Below are positions 39,358-53,708 of a stretch of DNA of 64,000 nucleotides, piece by piece. Within the stretch, counting starts at the first letter, position 1. Every line of letters starts with the position of its first letter. The notes below the pieces were generated by a model, which had not been told where the DNA came from, did not search any database, and was given only the letters and a program-made list of their open reading frames with translations. The position numbers and the translations under genes were made by a program. This DNA is from Sinohyriopsis cumingii. Its lineage: Eukaryota > Mollusca > Bivalvia > Unionida > Unionidae. The stretch is taken from positions 87,689,540 through 87,753,539 of the forward strand of contig CM068839.1 of the NCBI GenBank assembly GCA_028554795.2, in the 5' to 3' direction.

Positions 39358-40741
39358 GACAATACAAGAGTATATCACAATTCTACTAGTGCAGCTCTGA
39401 GATTGTTTCAGAGACGTACGACCATTCAATCAAAATGCAATTAAACATTTTATAATTTGATTGGTATTGAATGTTCTAGTTCGAGGTTATCAAAAGCAAA
39501 TTACATGAAAGAACTGCACAATTCTGCAGGTGCCACATTTTACTTATATAAACACATGTACCATGGAAAAGGAAAAAAATAGCCAAATAGATTCATATAT
39601 TACCAAAACATAATGCAAATAGACTTTTTTAAATATAAATTATTACAAAAAGTGCACGTGTAAGATTTATAAATTCTTTGATTGATCTTTTTTATTCTGG
39701 CTGTGTCATACAGCAGTTGGATATTTAAAATCAGTTATAATCCTTATTACTGCAGCATATATACTTGTTAATTATTCTGACCAAGCATTATGCTATGAGA
39801 ATTGCATTGCATAAATGGAAATATATTGTACTGCAAACCCACTTCCTCACATCCGACCCTGTTATCTGTTCAATGAATGTATTCTACAAGTATGCTCAGT
39901 GGCATGAATATGTGTTTTCTCTGAAATGTTTCAAACTTAATGCAAAATAATGGTGAAAGACAAACGTTAATTCAAATAAAGCATCACACACATACACACG
40001 AATGCAACAAGTGTATACAGACAGGATGTCTTTCTTTGTCATACTATTTACACCGATAAATCAACAATAACTACTTAAAAGTGTTTTATTCAATTTTTAA
40101 ATTCGGAAAAATGTGAGAAATACAATAAAACTCAAGAAATATTTATTTGTTGGTATTCCGCAGCGTGACAAATGGAACGTAACGCTCAGTGTAATTTCGA
40201 CAATTTAGAACAAATGTTCATAACCGACAAAAAGATTTCAAAGAAACTATATATGTAATCTTTACTGGTTCGATCTACAAGTAAATAGCTGCAGGATTCA
40301 GCTAATGGTGTACATTTCAAAAGGGAAATGGGATGAAATTGTCTCGAAGTAATTGTAACCAAAGTGTACTAAAAGATTACATAGCTCGCCTCTTTGAAGT
40401 AATTATAAACAATGTAATAAACGAGTATGTATCTCAACAATTTGATGTAATTGTAACCAGAGTACTAAAGCCGAGTAAATATCTCAACTCGTTGAAGCAA
40501 CTGTATAACTGTAAGAAGAGTAATAAATGAGTATATATCTCAACTCTCTGAAGTAATTGTAACCAAAGTACAATAAATGATTACATAGCTCATCTCTTAG
40601 AGGTAATTGTAACTAGTCTAATAAACTATTACATATCTCAGCTCTTCCAAGCAATTGTAAACAAAATGTAATAAATAACAGCTTAGATGACCTCTTCGAT
40701 GCATTTAATAGTCTTCAGTTTACATAATAAAACTAATTATC

Positions 40742-41321
40742 ATGCAGGTCAAAGGTCTTGGTGATTTCGATGAACATCATGTAGAGTGGTTGACCTTGCT
40801 CTGTGTTCTTCTCTTGGAGTTGTCGTATGGAAAATATCCTGTCTGTCGTCGACCTGCCTGCATTAAAGCCGCACTGGGATTCCAGGTGCACACTGTCCGC
40901 CAGCAACTGCAGCCTGTTGAATATAATGCGGGCATACACGTTGCCAACGATGCTCAGAAGCGAGATCAAGCGAGATCCCTCTGTAATTATTACAGTCACT
41001 GAGGTCGCCATTGTTTTTGTAAACGGTATCTCGCGCATGTCTTGGGGATCCGCTCCTTCCTCCCAGCAGAGACAAAGTAGCTCATGCAGTGGCTGAAGCA
41101 ATGTTTGTTTCCCACGTTCGATAGCTTCGGGCGGGATGATGTCACTACCTGGTGCTTTGTCGTTTGGGAGGGAGTCAATTGCTTTGCTGAGCTCTTCTAA
41201 GGTGGGCACTTTGTTGAGCTCGTCCATGGTTAGCAGTTTTTATGCTGCTAGGGGCCGCATCGGTGACTGACATTTCTTGGTAGTATAGCTCTAGGTAGTG
41301 TTCCACCCATCTGGCCATCTG
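40742..41321 (-). mobile_element. LINE fragment C7
   Basis: C-type piece, 164 codons open from 41227 to 40733, MDELNKVPT class as in C6, with a private gagctcttctaagg near 41189. Confidence 0.9.
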
Positions 41322-42134
41322 TCATACTTAATGCAAAATAATGGTGAAAGACAAACGTTAATTCAAATAAAGCATCGCACACATACACACGAATGCAACA
41401 AGTGTATACAGACATGATGTCTTCCGTCGTCATACTATATACACCGGCTAATCAACAATAACTACTTAAAAGTGTTTAATTCAATTTTTAAATTCACAAA
41501 AAATGTGAGAAATACAATAAAACTCAAGAAATCTTTATTTGTTGGTATTCCGCAGCGTAACAAATGGAACGTAACGCCCAGTGTAATTTCGACAATTTAG
41601 AACAAATCTTCATATGCGACAAAAAGATTTCAAAGAAACTATATATGTAATCTTTACTGGTTCGATCTACAAGTAAATAACTCCAGGATTCAGTTTATGG
41701 TGTACATTTCAAAAGGAAATGGGATGAAATTATCTCGAAGTAATTGTAAGCAAAGTGTACTAAAAGATTACATAGCTCGCCTCTTTGAAGTAATTATAAA
41801 CAATGTAATAAACGAGTATGTATCTCAACTATTTGATGTAATTGAAACCAGAGTATTAAAGCCGAGTAAATATCTCAACTCGTTGAAGCAACTGTATAAC
41901 TGTAAAAAGAGTAATAAATAAGTATATATCTCAATTCTCTGAAGTAATTGTAACCAAAATACAATAAATGATTACATAGCTCATCTCTTCAAGGTAATTG
42001 TAACTAGTCTAATAAACTATTACATATCTCAGCTATTCCAAGCAATTGTAAACAAAATGTAATAAATAACAGGCTTAGATGACCTCTTCGATGCATTTAA
42101 TAGTCTTCAGTTTACATAATAAAAACTAATTATC

Positions 42135-43126
42135 ATGCAGGTCAATGGTCTTGGTGAGTTCAATGAACATCATGTAGAGTGGTTGACCTTGCTCTGTGTT
42201 CTTCTCTTGGAGTTGTCGTATGGAAAAGATCATGTCTGTCGTCGACCTGCCTGCTTTAAAGCCGCACTGGGATTCCAGGTGCACACGGTCCGCCAGCAAC
42301 TGCAGCCTGTTGAGTATAATGCGGGCATACACTTTGCCAACGATGCTCAGAAGCGAGATCCCTCTGTAGTTATTACAGTCACTGAGGTCGCCATTGTTTT
42401 TGTAAACGGTATCTCGCGCATATCTTGGAGGACCGCTCCTTTCCTTCCAGCAGAGACAAAGTAGCTCATGCAGCAGCTGAAGCAATGTTGGTTTCCCACG
42501 TTCGATAGCTTTGGGCGGGATGCTGTCACTACATGGTGCTTTGTCGTTTGGGTGGGAGTCGATTGCTTTGTTGAGCTCCTCTAAGGTGGGCACTTTGTCG
42601 AGCTCCTCTATGGTGGGCAGTTTTTATGCTGTTAGGGCTGCATCGGTGACTGACATTTCTTGGGAGCATAGCTCTGAGTAGTGTTCCACCCATCTGGCCA
42701 TCTGTTGCTCACAGTCAGTGATCTCCTCTTCCGTCAGAGATTTCTGGCGGACGATCCCTTTCACCATAGGGCCTAGAGCCTTCTTGATATCACAGTACAT
42801 ACCTTGGATGTTTCCGGATTCGGCACTGCGCTGGAGTCCTTCACATAGTTGTTACCAGTACTCGTTCGCGCACTGTCTAGCGATGTGTTGGGTGTTGCTT
42901 CGAGCGCTTCTGAGATCAGCAAGCATCCGTTCATTAGGGCATTTTTTGTAAGCTTTGAAGGCTTTTCATTTGTCTTCGATTATTGGTCCTATCCTTGATA
43001 GATGTGCGCTGAACTAGTGCCAAACGTGGCCATGGCTGTGCTGTAGATGACACCCTTCATGGCGCTCCACATGGCTGTGGCATCGTGATCTGGCAGGTCT
43101 TGGAGTGCCTGGTCCAGGGCTAGTAT
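42135..43126 (-). mobile_element. LINE fragment A8
   Basis: A-type piece (22-bp linker deletion present), RT part open from 42593 to 42126 (155 codons). Several residues are B-like (AIDSHPNDKAP, LLSIVGKVYARI, LADRVHLES) between A-like ends, so this copy is an A/B mosaic. Confidence 0.9.
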
Positions 43127-44533
43127 GAGAATACAAGAGTATATCACAATTATGCTCATGCAGCTCTGAGATTTTTTCAGAGACGTACGAAAATTCAATC
43201 AAAATCCAATTAAACATTTTATAATTTCATTTGTATTAAATGTTCTAATTCGAGGTTATTAAAAGCTTATTACATGAATAAACTGCACAATTTTGCAGGT
43301 GCCACATTTTACTTAAATAAAAACAGACACCATGAAAAAGGAAAAATCAGCCAAATATATTCATATATTACCAAAACATAATGCAAATAGACTTTTTTTT
43401 ATATAAATTATTACAAAAAGTGCACATGTAAGATTTATAAATTCTTTGGTTGATCTTTTTTATTCTGGCTGTGTCATACAGGAAATGTTTTTTAAACTAA
43501 ACAGGCATTGGATATTGAAAATCAATTATAATCCTTATTATTGCAGCACATATACTTGTCAATTATTCTGGCTAAGCATTATGCTATAAGAATTGCATTG
43601 CATAAATGGAAATATATTGTACTGCAAACCCACTTCCTCACATCCGACCCTGTTATCTGTTCAATGAATGTATTCTACAAGTATCCTCAATGGCATGAAT
43701 ATCGGTTTTCTTTGAAATCTTTCAAACTTAATGCAAAATAACGGTGAAAGACAAACGTTAATTCCAATAAAGCATCACACACATACACACGAATCCAACA
43801 AGTGTATACAGACATGATGTCTTCCTTCGTTATACTATATACACCGGCTGATCAACAATAAATACTTAAAAGTGTTTTATTGAATTGTTAAATTTGTAAA
43901 ACATTTGAGAAATACAATAAAACCCAAGAAATTTGTATTTGTTGGTATTCCACAGCGTGACGAATGGAACGTAATTCCCAGTGTAATTTCGACAATTTAG
44001 AACAAATCTTCATAACCAACAAAAAGATTTCAAAGAAACTATATATGTAATCTTTACTGGTTCGATCAACAAGTAAATAGCTGCAGGATTCAGTTAATGG
44101 TGTACATTTCAAAAGGAAATGGGATGAAATTATCTCGAAGTAATTGTAACCAAAGTGTACTAAAAGATTACATAGCTCGCCTCTTTGAAGTAATTATAAA
44201 CAATGTAATAAACGAGCATGTATCTCAACTATTTGATGTAATTGAAACCAGAGTATTAAAGCCGAGTAAATATCTCAACTCGTTGAAGTAACTGTATGAC
44301 TGTAAAAAGAGTAATAAATAAGTATATATCTCAATTGTCTGAAGTAATTGTAACCAAAATACAATAAATGATTACATAGCTCATCTCTTCAAGGTAATTG
44401 TAACTAGTCTAATAAACTATTACATATCTCAGCTCTTCCAAGCAATTGTAAACAAAATGTAATAAATAACAGCTTAGATGACCTCTTCGATGCATTTAAT
44501 AGTCTTCAGTTTACATAATAAAAACTAATTATC

Positions 44534-45550
44534 ATGCAGGTCAATGGTCTTGGTGAGTTCAATGAACATCATGTAGAGTGATTAACCTTGCTCTGTGTTC
44601 TTCTCTTGGAGTTGTCGTATGGAAAAGATCATGTCTGTCGTCGACCTGCCTTCCTTAAAGCCGCACTGGGATTCCAGGTGCACACGGTCCGCCAGCAACT
44701 GCAGCCTGTTGAGTATAATGCGGGCATACACTTTGCCAACGATGCTCAGAAGCGAGATCCCTCTGTAGTTATTACAGTCACTGAGGTCGCCATTGTTTTT
44801 GTAAACGGTATCTCGCGCTTATCTTGGAGGACCGCTCCTTTCCTTCCAGCAGAGACAAAGTAGCTCATGCAGCGGCTGAAGCAATGTTGGTTTCCCACGT
44901 TCTATAGCTTTGGGCGGGATGCTGTCACTACCTGGTGCTTTGTCGTTTGGGTGGGAGTCGATTGCTTTGCTGAGCTCCTCTAAGGTGGGCACTTTGTCGA
45001 GCTCATCCATGGTGGGCAGTTTTTATGCTGCTAGGGGCCGCATCGGTGACTAGCATATCCTGGGAGTATAGCTCTGAGTAGTGTTCCACCCATCTGGCCA
45101 TCTGTTGCTCACAGTCAGTGATCTCCTCTCCCCTCAGAGATTTCCGGGGAACGGCCCCCTTCACCGTAGGGCCTAGAGCCTTCTTGATACCACAGTACAT
45201 ACCTTGGATGTTTCCGGACTTGGCAGTGTGCTGGAGTCCTTCACATAGTTGTTACCAGTACTCGTTCGCGCACTGTCTAGCGATTGTGTTGGGTGTTGCT
45301 TCGAGCACTTCTGAGATCAGCTAGCGTCCGTTCATTAAGGCATTTTTTTGTAACGTTTGAAGGCTTTTCGTTTGTCTTCGATTATTGGTTCCATCCTTGA
45401 TAGATGTGCGTTGAACCAGTCCTGGCTGGGCCGTTCCTTTTTGCCAAACATGGCCATGGCTGTGCTGTAGATTGCACCCTTCATGGCGTTCCACATGGAT
45501 GTGGCATCGTGGTCTGGCAGGTCCTGGAGTGTCTGGTCCAGGGCTAGTAT
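44534..45550 (-). mobile_element. LINE fragment B8
   Basis: B-type piece. Here the RT frame is interrupted by a stop near 44817 (gcgcttatc on the plus strand), leaving a 63-codon part from 45010 to 44819. The same stop occurs in B9 and B11 but not in B7 or B10. Confidence 0.9.
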
Positions 45551-46934
45551 GACAATACAAGAGTATATCACAATTCTACTAGTGCAGCTCTGGGATTGTT
45601 TCAGAGACGTACGACCATTCAATCAAAATGCAATTAAACATTTTATAATTTGATTGGTATTGAATGTTCTAGTTCGAGGTTATCAAAAGCAAATTACATG
45701 AAAGAACACTACAATTCTGCAGGTGCCACATTTTACTTATATAAACACATGTACCATGGAAAAGGAAAAAAATAGCCAAATAGATTCATATATTACCAAA
45801 ACATAATGCAAATAGACTTTTTTTAAATATAAATTATTACAAAAAGTGCACGTGTAAGATTTATAAATTCTTTGATTGATCTTTTTATTCTGGCTGTGTC
45901 ATACAGCAGTTGGATATTTAAAATCAGTTATAATCCTTATTACTGCAGCATATATACTTGTTAATTATTCTGACCAAGCATTATGCTATGAGAATTGCAT
46001 TGCAGAAATGGAAATATATTGTACTGCAAACCCACTTCCTCACATCCGACCCTGTTATCTGTTCAATGAATGTATTCTACAAGTATGCTCAGTGGCATGA
46101 ATATATGTTTTCTCTGAAATGTTTCAAACTTAATGCAAAATAATGGTGAAAGACAAACGTTAATTCAAATAAAGCATCACACACATACACACGAATGCAA
46201 CAAGTGTATACAGACAGGATGTCTTTCTTTGTCATACTATTTACACCGATAAATCAACAATAACTACTTAAAAGTGTTTTATTCAATTTTTAAATTCGGA
46301 AAAATGTGAGAAATACAATAAAACTCAAGAAATATTTATTTGTTGGTATTCCGCAGCGTGACAAATAGAACGTAACGCTCAGTGTAATTTCGACAATTTA
46401 GAACAAATGTTCATAACCGACAAAAAGATTTCAAAGAAACTATATATGTAATCTTTACTGGTTCGATCTACAAGTAAATAGCTGCAGGATTCAGCTAATG
46501 GTGTACATTTCAAAAGGGAAATGGGATGAAATTGTCTTGAAGTAATTGTAACCAAAGTGTACTAAAAGATTACATAGCTCGCCTCTTTGAAGTAATTATA
46601 AAAAATGTAAAAACCGAGTATGTATCTCAACAATTTGATGTAATTTTAACCAGAGTACTAAAGCCGAGTAAATATCTCAACTCGTTGAAGCAACTGTATA
46701 ACTGTAACAAGAGTAGTAAATGAGTATATATCTCAACTCTCTGAAGTAATTGTAACCAAAGTACAATAAATGATTACATAGCTCATCTCTTAGAGGTAAT
46801 TGTAACTAGTCTAATAAACTATTACATATCTCAGCTCTTCCAAGCAATTGTAAACAAAATGTAATAAATAACAGCTTAGATGACCTCTTCGATGCATTTA
46901 ATAGTCTTCAGTTTACATAATAAAACTAATTATC

Positions 46935-47514
46935 ATGCAGGTCAAAGGTCTTGGTGAGGTCGATGCACATCATGTAGAGTGGTTGACCTTGCTCTGTGTT
47001 CTTCTCTTGGAGTTGTCGTATGGAAAATATCCTGTCTGTCGTCGACCTCCCTGCATTAAAGCCGCACTGGGATTCCAGGTGCACACTGTCCGCCAGCAAC
47101 TGCAGCCTGTTGAATATAATGCGGGCATACACGTTGCCAACGATGCTCAGAAGCGAGATCAAGCGAGATCCCTCTGTAATTATTACAGTCACTGAGGTCG
47201 CCATTGTTTTTGTAAACGGTATCTCGCGCATGTCTTGGGGATCCGCTCCTTCCTCCCAGCAGAGACAAAGTAGCTCATGCAGTGGCTGAAGCAATGTTTG
47301 TTTCCCACGTTCGATAGCTTCGGGCGGGATGATGTCACTACCTGGTGCTTTGTCGTTTGGGAGGGAGTCGATTGCTTTGCTGAGCTCCTCTAAGGTGGGC
47401 ACTTTGTCGAACTCATCCATGGTGGGCAGTTTTTATGCTGCTAGGGGCCGCATCGGTGACTGACATTTCTTGGGAGTATAGCTCTAGGTAGTGTTCCACC
47501 CATCTGGCCATCTG
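46935..47514 (-). mobile_element. LINE fragment C8
   Basis: C-type piece, 164 codons open from 47420 to 46926, MDEFDKVPT class. Motif A is CIDLTKTFDL, the right-domain form. Confidence 0.9.
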
Positions 47515-48327
47515 TCATACTTAATGCAAAATAATGGTGAAAGACAAACGTTAATTGACATAAATCATCGCACACATACACACGAATGCAACAAGTGTAT
47601 ACAGACATGATGTCTTCCGTCGTCATACTATATACACCGGCTAATCAACAATAACTACTTAAAAGTGTTTAATTCAATTTTTAAATTCACAAAAAATGTG
47701 AGAAATACAATAAAACTCAAGAAATCTTTATTTGTTGGTATTCCGCAGCGTAACAAATGGAACCTAACGCCCAGTGTAATTTCGACAATTTAGAACAAAT
47801 CTTCATATGCGACAAAAAGATTTCAAAGAAACTATATATGTAATCTTTACTGGTTCGATCTACAAGTAAATAACTCCAGGATTCAGTTTATGGTGTACAT
47901 TTCAAAAGGGAAATGGGATGAAATTATCTCGAAGTAATTGTAAGCAAAGTGTACTAAAAGATTACATAGCTCGCCTCTTTGAAGTAATTATAAACAATGT
48001 AATAAACGAGTATGTATCTCAACTATTTGATGTAATTGAAACCAGAGTATTAAAGCCGAGTAAATATCTCAACTCGTTGAAGTAACTGTATAACTGTAAA
48101 AAGAGTAATAAATAAGTATATATCTCAATTCTCTGAAGTAATTGTAACCAAAATACAATAAATGATTACATAGCTCATCTCTTCAAGGTAATTGTAACTA
48201 GTCTAATAAACTATTACATATCTCAGCTCTTCCAAGCAATTGTTAACAAAATGTAATAAATAACAGCTTAGATGACCTCTTCGATGCATTTAATAGTCTT
48301 CAGTTTACATAATAAAAACTAATTATC

Positions 48328-49319
48328 ATGCAGGTCAATGGTCTTGGTGAGTTCAATGAACATCATGTAGAGTGGTTGACCTTGCTCTGTGTTCTTCTCT
48401 TGGAGTTGTCGTATGGAAAAGATCATGTCTGTCGTCGACCTGCCTGCTTTAAAGCCGCACTGGGATTCCAGGTGCACACGGTCCACCAGCAACTGCAGCC
48501 TGTTGAGCATAATGCGGGAATACACTTTGCCAACGATGCTCAGAAGCGAGATCCCTCTGTAATTATTACAGTTACTGAGGTCGCCATTGTTTTTGTAAAC
48601 GGTATCTCGCGCATATCTTGGAGGACCGCTCCTTTCCTCCCAGCAGAGACAAAGTAGCTCATGCAGCAGCTGAAGCAATGTTGGTTTCCCACGTTCGATA
48701 GCTTTGGGCGGGATGCTGTCACTACATGGTGCTTTGTCGTTTGGGACGGAGTCGATTGCTTTGTTGAGCTCCTCTAAGGTGGGCACTTTGTCGAGCTCCT
48801 CTATGGTGGGCAGTTTTTATGCTGTTAGGGCTGCATCGGTGACTGACATTTCTTGGGAGCATAGCTCTGTGTAGTGTTCCACCCATCTGGCCATCTGTTG
48901 CTCACAGTCAGTGATCTCCTCTCCCGTCAGAGATTTCTGGCGGACGATCCCTTTCACCATAGGGCCTAGAGCCTTCTTGATATCACAGTACATACCTTGG
49001 ATGTTTCCGGATTCGGCACTGCGCTGGAGTCCTTCACATAGTTGTTACCAGTACTCGTTCGCGCACTGTCTAGCGATGTGTTGGGTGTTGCTTCGAGCGC
49101 TTCTGAGATCAGCAAGCATCCGTTCATTAGGGCATTTTTTGTAAGCTTTGAAGGCTTTTCATTTGTCTTCGATTATTGGTTCTATCCTTGATAGATGTGC
49201 GCTGAACTAGTGCCAAACGTGGCCATGGCTGTGCTGTAGATGACACCCTTCATGGCGCTCCACATGGCTGTGGCATCGTGATCTGGCAGGTCTTGGAGTG
49301 CCTGGTCCAGGGCTAGTAT
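48328..49319 (-). mobile_element. LINE fragment A9
   Basis: A-type piece, RT part open from 48786 to 48319. It reads SLLSIVGKVYSRIMLN, a right-domain form shared with A10. Confidence 0.9.
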
Positions 49320-50726
49320 GAGAATACAAGAGTATATCACAATTATGCTCATGCAGCTCTGAGATTTTTTCAGAGACGTACGAAAATTCAATCAAAATCC
49401 AATTAAACATTTTATAATTTCATTTGTATTAAATGTTCTAATTCGAGGTTATTAAAAGCTTATGACATGAATAAACTGCACAATTTTGCAGGTGCCACAT
49501 TTTACTTAAATAAAAACAGACACCATGAAAAAGGAAAAATCAGCCAAATATATTCATATATTACCAAAACATAATGCAAATAGACTTTTTTTTATATAAA
49601 TTATTACAAAAAGTGCACATGTAAGATTTATAAATTCTTTGGTTGATCTTTTTTATTCTGGCTGTGTCATACAGGAAATGTTTTTTAAACTAAACAGGCA
49701 TTGGATATTGAAAATCAATTATAATCCTTATTATTGCAGCATATATACTTGTCAGTTATTCTGGCTAAGCATTATGCTATAAGAATTGCATTGCATAAAT
49801 GGAAATATATTGTACTGCAAACCCACTTCCTCACATCCGACCCTGTTATCTGTTCAATGAATGTATTCTACAAGTATCCTCAATGGCATGAATATCGGTT
49901 TTCTTTGAAATCTTTCAAACTTAATGCAAAATAACGGTGAAAGACAAACGTTAATTCAAATAAAGCATCACACACATACACACGAATCCAACAAGTGTAT
50001 ACAGACATGATGTCTTCCTTCGTTATACTATATACACCGGCTGATCAACAATAAATACTTAAAAGTGTTTTATTGAATTGTTAAATTTGTAAAACATTTG
50101 AGAAATACAATAAAACCCAAGAAATTTGTATTTGTTGGTATTCCACAGCGTGACAAATGGAACGTAATTCCCAGTGTAATTTCGACAATTTAGAACAAAT
50201 CTTCATAACCAACAAAAAGATTTCAAAGAAACTATATATGTAATCTTTACTGGTTCGATCTACAAGTAAATAGCTGCAGGATTCAGTTAATGGTGTACAT
50301 TTCAAAAGGAAATGGGATGAAATTATCTCGAAGTAATTGTAACCAAAGTGTACTAAAAGATTACATAGCTCGCCTCTTTGAAGTAATTATAAACAATGTA
50401 ATAAACGAGCATGTATCTCAACTATTTGATGTAATTGAAACCAGAGTATTAAAGCCGAGTAAATATCTCAACTCGTTGAAGTAACTGTATGACTGTAAAA
50501 AGAGTAATAAATAAGTATATATCTCAATTGTCTGAAGTAATTGTAACCAAAATACAATAAATGATTACATAGCTCATCTCTTCAAGGTAATTGTAACTAG
50601 TCTAATAAACTATTACATATCTCAGCTCTTCCAAGCAATTGTAAACAAAATGTAATAAATAACAGCTTAGATGACCTCTTCGATGCATTTAATAGTCTTC
50701 AGTTTACATAATAAAAACTAATTATC

Positions 50727-51744
50727 ATGCAGGTCAATGGTCTTGGTGAGTTCAATGAACATCATGTAGAGTGGTTGACCTTGCTCTGTGTTCTTCTCTT
50801 GGAGTTGTCGTATGGAAAAGATCATTGTCTGTCGTCGACCTGCCTTCTTTAAAGCCGCACTGGGATTCCAGGTGCACACGCTCCGCCAGCAACTGCAGCC
50901 TGTTGAGTATAATGCGGGCATACACTTTGCCAACGATGCTCAGAAGCGAGATCCCTCTGTAGTTATTACAGTCACTGAGGTCGCCATTGTTTTTGTAAAC
51001 GGTATCTCGCGCTTATCTTGGAGGACCGCTCCTTTCCTTCCAGCAGAGACAAAGTAGCTCATGCAGCGGCTGAAGCAATGTTGGTTTCCCACGTTCTATA
51101 GCTTTGGGCGGGATGCTGTCACTACCTGGTGCTTTGTCGTTTGGGTGGGAGTCGATTGCTTTGCTGAGCTCCTCTAAGGTGGGCACTTTGTCGAGCTCAT
51201 CCATGGTGGGCAGTTTTTATGCTGCTGGGGGCCGCATCGGTGACTAGCATATCCTGGGAGTATAGCTCTGAGTAGTGTTCCACCCATCTGGCCATCTGTT
51301 GCTCACAGTCAGTGATCTCCTCTCCCCTCAGAGATTTCCGGGGAACGGCCCCCTTCACCGTAGGGCCTAGAGCCTTCTTGATACCACAGTACATACCTTG
51401 GATGTTTCCGGACTCGGCAGTGTGCTGGAGTCCTTCACATAGTTGTTACCAGTACTCGTTCGCGCACTGTCTAGCGATTGTGTTGGGTGTTGCTTCGAGC
51501 ACTTCTGAGATCAGCAAGCGTCCGTTCATTAAGGCATTTTTTTGTAACGTTTGAAGGCTTTTCGTTTGTCTTCGATTATTGGTTCCATCCTTGATAGATG
51601 TGCGTTGAACCAGTCCTGGCTGGGCCGTTCCTTTTTGCCAAACATGGCCATGGCTGTGCTGTAGATTGCACCCTTAATGGCGTTCCACATGGCTGTGGCA
51701 TCGTGGTCTGGCAGGTCCTGGAGTGTCTGGTCCAGGGCTAGTAT
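50727..51744 (-). mobile_element. LINE fragment B9
   Basis: B-type piece with the stop shared with B8 and B11, plus a private one-base insertion near 50824 that shifts the RT frame. It is therefore one of the most broken copies. Confidence 0.9.
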
Positions 51745-53128
51745 GACAATACAAGAGTATATCACAATTCTACTAGTGCAGCTCTGGGATTGTTTCAGAG
51801 ACGTACGACCATTCAATCAAAATGCAATTAAACATTTTATAATTTGATTGGTATTGAATGTTCTAGTTCGAGGTTATCAAAAGCAAATTACATGAAAGAA
51901 CTGCACAATTCTGCAGGTGCCACATTTTACTTATATAAACACATGTACCATGGAAAAGGAAAAAAATAGCCAAATAGATTCATATATTACCAAAACATAA
52001 TGCAAATAGACTTTTTTTAAATATAAATTATTACAAAAAGTGCACGTGTAAGATTTATAAATTCTTTGATTGATCTTTTTATTCTGGCTGTGTCATACAG
52101 CAGTTGGATATTTAAAATCAGTTATAATCCTTATTACTGCAGCATATATACTTGTTAATTATTCTGACCAAGCATTATGCTATGAGAATTGCATTGCATA
52201 AATGGAAATATATTGTACTGCAAACCCACTTCCTCACATCCGACCCTGTTATCTGTTCAATGAATGTATTCTACAAGTATGCTCAGTGGCATGAATATAT
52301 GTTTTCTCTGAAATGTTTCAAACTTAATGCAAAATAATGGTGAAAGACAAACGTTAATTCAAATAAAGCATCACACACATACACACGAATGCAACAAGTG
52401 TATACAGACAGGATGTCTTTCTTTGTCATACTATTTACACCGATAAATCAACAATAACTACTTAAAAGTGTTTTATTCAATTTTTAAATTCGGAAAAATG
52501 TGAGAAATACAATAAAACTCAAGAAATATTTATTTGTTGGTATTCCGCAGCGTGACAAATAGAACGTAACGCTCAGTGTAATTTCGACAATTTAGAACAA
52601 ATGTTCATAACCGACAAAAAGATTTCAAAGAAACTATATATGTAATCTTTACTGGTTCGATCTACAAGTAAATAGCTGCAGGATTCAGCTAATGGTGTAC
52701 ATTTCAAAAGGGAAATGGGATGAAATTGTCTCGAAGTAATTGTAACCAAAGTGTACTAAAAGATTACATAGCTCGCCTCTTTGAAGTAATTATAAAAAAT
52801 GTAAAAACCGAGTATGTATCTCAACAATTTGATGTAATTTTAACCAGAGTACTAAAGCCGAGTAAATATCTCAACTCGTTGAAGCAACTGTATAACTGTA
52901 ACAAGAGTAATAAATGAGTATATATCTCAACTCTCTGAAGTAATTGTAACCAAAGTACAATAAATGATTACATAGCTCATCTCTTAGAGGTAATTGTAAC
53001 TAGTCTAATAAACTATTACATATCTCAGCTCTTCCAAGCAATTGTAAACAAAATGTAATAAATAACAGCTTAGATGACCTCTTCGATGCATTTAATAGTC
53101 TTCAGTTTACATAATAAAACTAATTATC

Positions 53129-53708
53129 ATGCAGGTCAAAGGTCTTGGTGAGGTCGATGCACATCATGTAGAGTGGTTGACCTTGCTCTGTGTTCTTCTC
53201 TTGGAGTTGTCGTATGGAAAATATCCTGTCTGTCGTCGACCTGCCTGCATTAAAGCCGCACTGGGATTCCAGGTGCACACTGTCCGCCAGCAACTGCAGC
53301 CTGTTGAATATAATGCGGGCATACACGTTGCCAACGATGCTCAGAAGCGAGATCAAGCGAGATCCCTCTGTAATTATTACAGTCACTGAGGTCGCCATTG
53401 TTTTTGTAAACGGTATCTCGCGCATGTCTTGGGGATCCGCTCCTTCCTCCCAGCAGAGACAAAGTAGCTCATGCAGTGGCTGAAGCAATGTTTGTTTCCC
53501 ACGTTCGATAGCTTCGGGCGGGATGATGTCACTACCTGGTGCTTTGTCGTTTGGGAGGGAGTCGATTGCTTTGCTGAGCTCCTCTAAGGTGGGCACTTTG
53601 TCGAACTCATCCATGGTGGGCAGTTTTTATGCTGCTAGGGGCCGCATCGGTGACTGACATTTCTTGGGAGTATAGCTCTAGGTAGTGTTCCACCCATCTG
53701 GCCATCTG
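53129..53708 (-). mobile_element. LINE fragment C9
   Basis: C-type piece, 164 codons open from 53614 to 53120, protein identical to that of C8. Confidence 0.9.

Larger units (their letters stand above)
38341..42134 (+). repeat. Short HOR copy 7 (B7-C7, A missing), 3794 bp
   Basis: C6 is followed directly by a B-type unit (38341-40741, 2401 bp) and then C7 (40742-42134). One 2.4-kb unit is absent. B7 begins with A-like bases (ggtgagttcaatgaac) and continues B-like (cggtccgccag, cttgggggacc), as expected if an unequal exchange joined an A to a B within their shared LINE or minisatellite sequence. B7 has private changes near 39221-39240 (gttgagccagtcctgcctgg). C7 is of the same class as C6. Confidence 0.95.
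42135..48327 (+). repeat. HOR copy 8 (A8-B8-C8), 6193 bp
   Basis: A8 is 42135-44533, B8 is 44534-46934 and C8 is 46935-48327. From B8/C8 onwards a set of variants absent from the left domain appears: aaaaaatgtaaaaaccgag near 46600, gaggtcgatgcacatc near 46956 and aattgacataaatcatcg near 47554. A8 still carries several left-type bases in its LINE part, so it is transitional. Confidence 0.96.
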
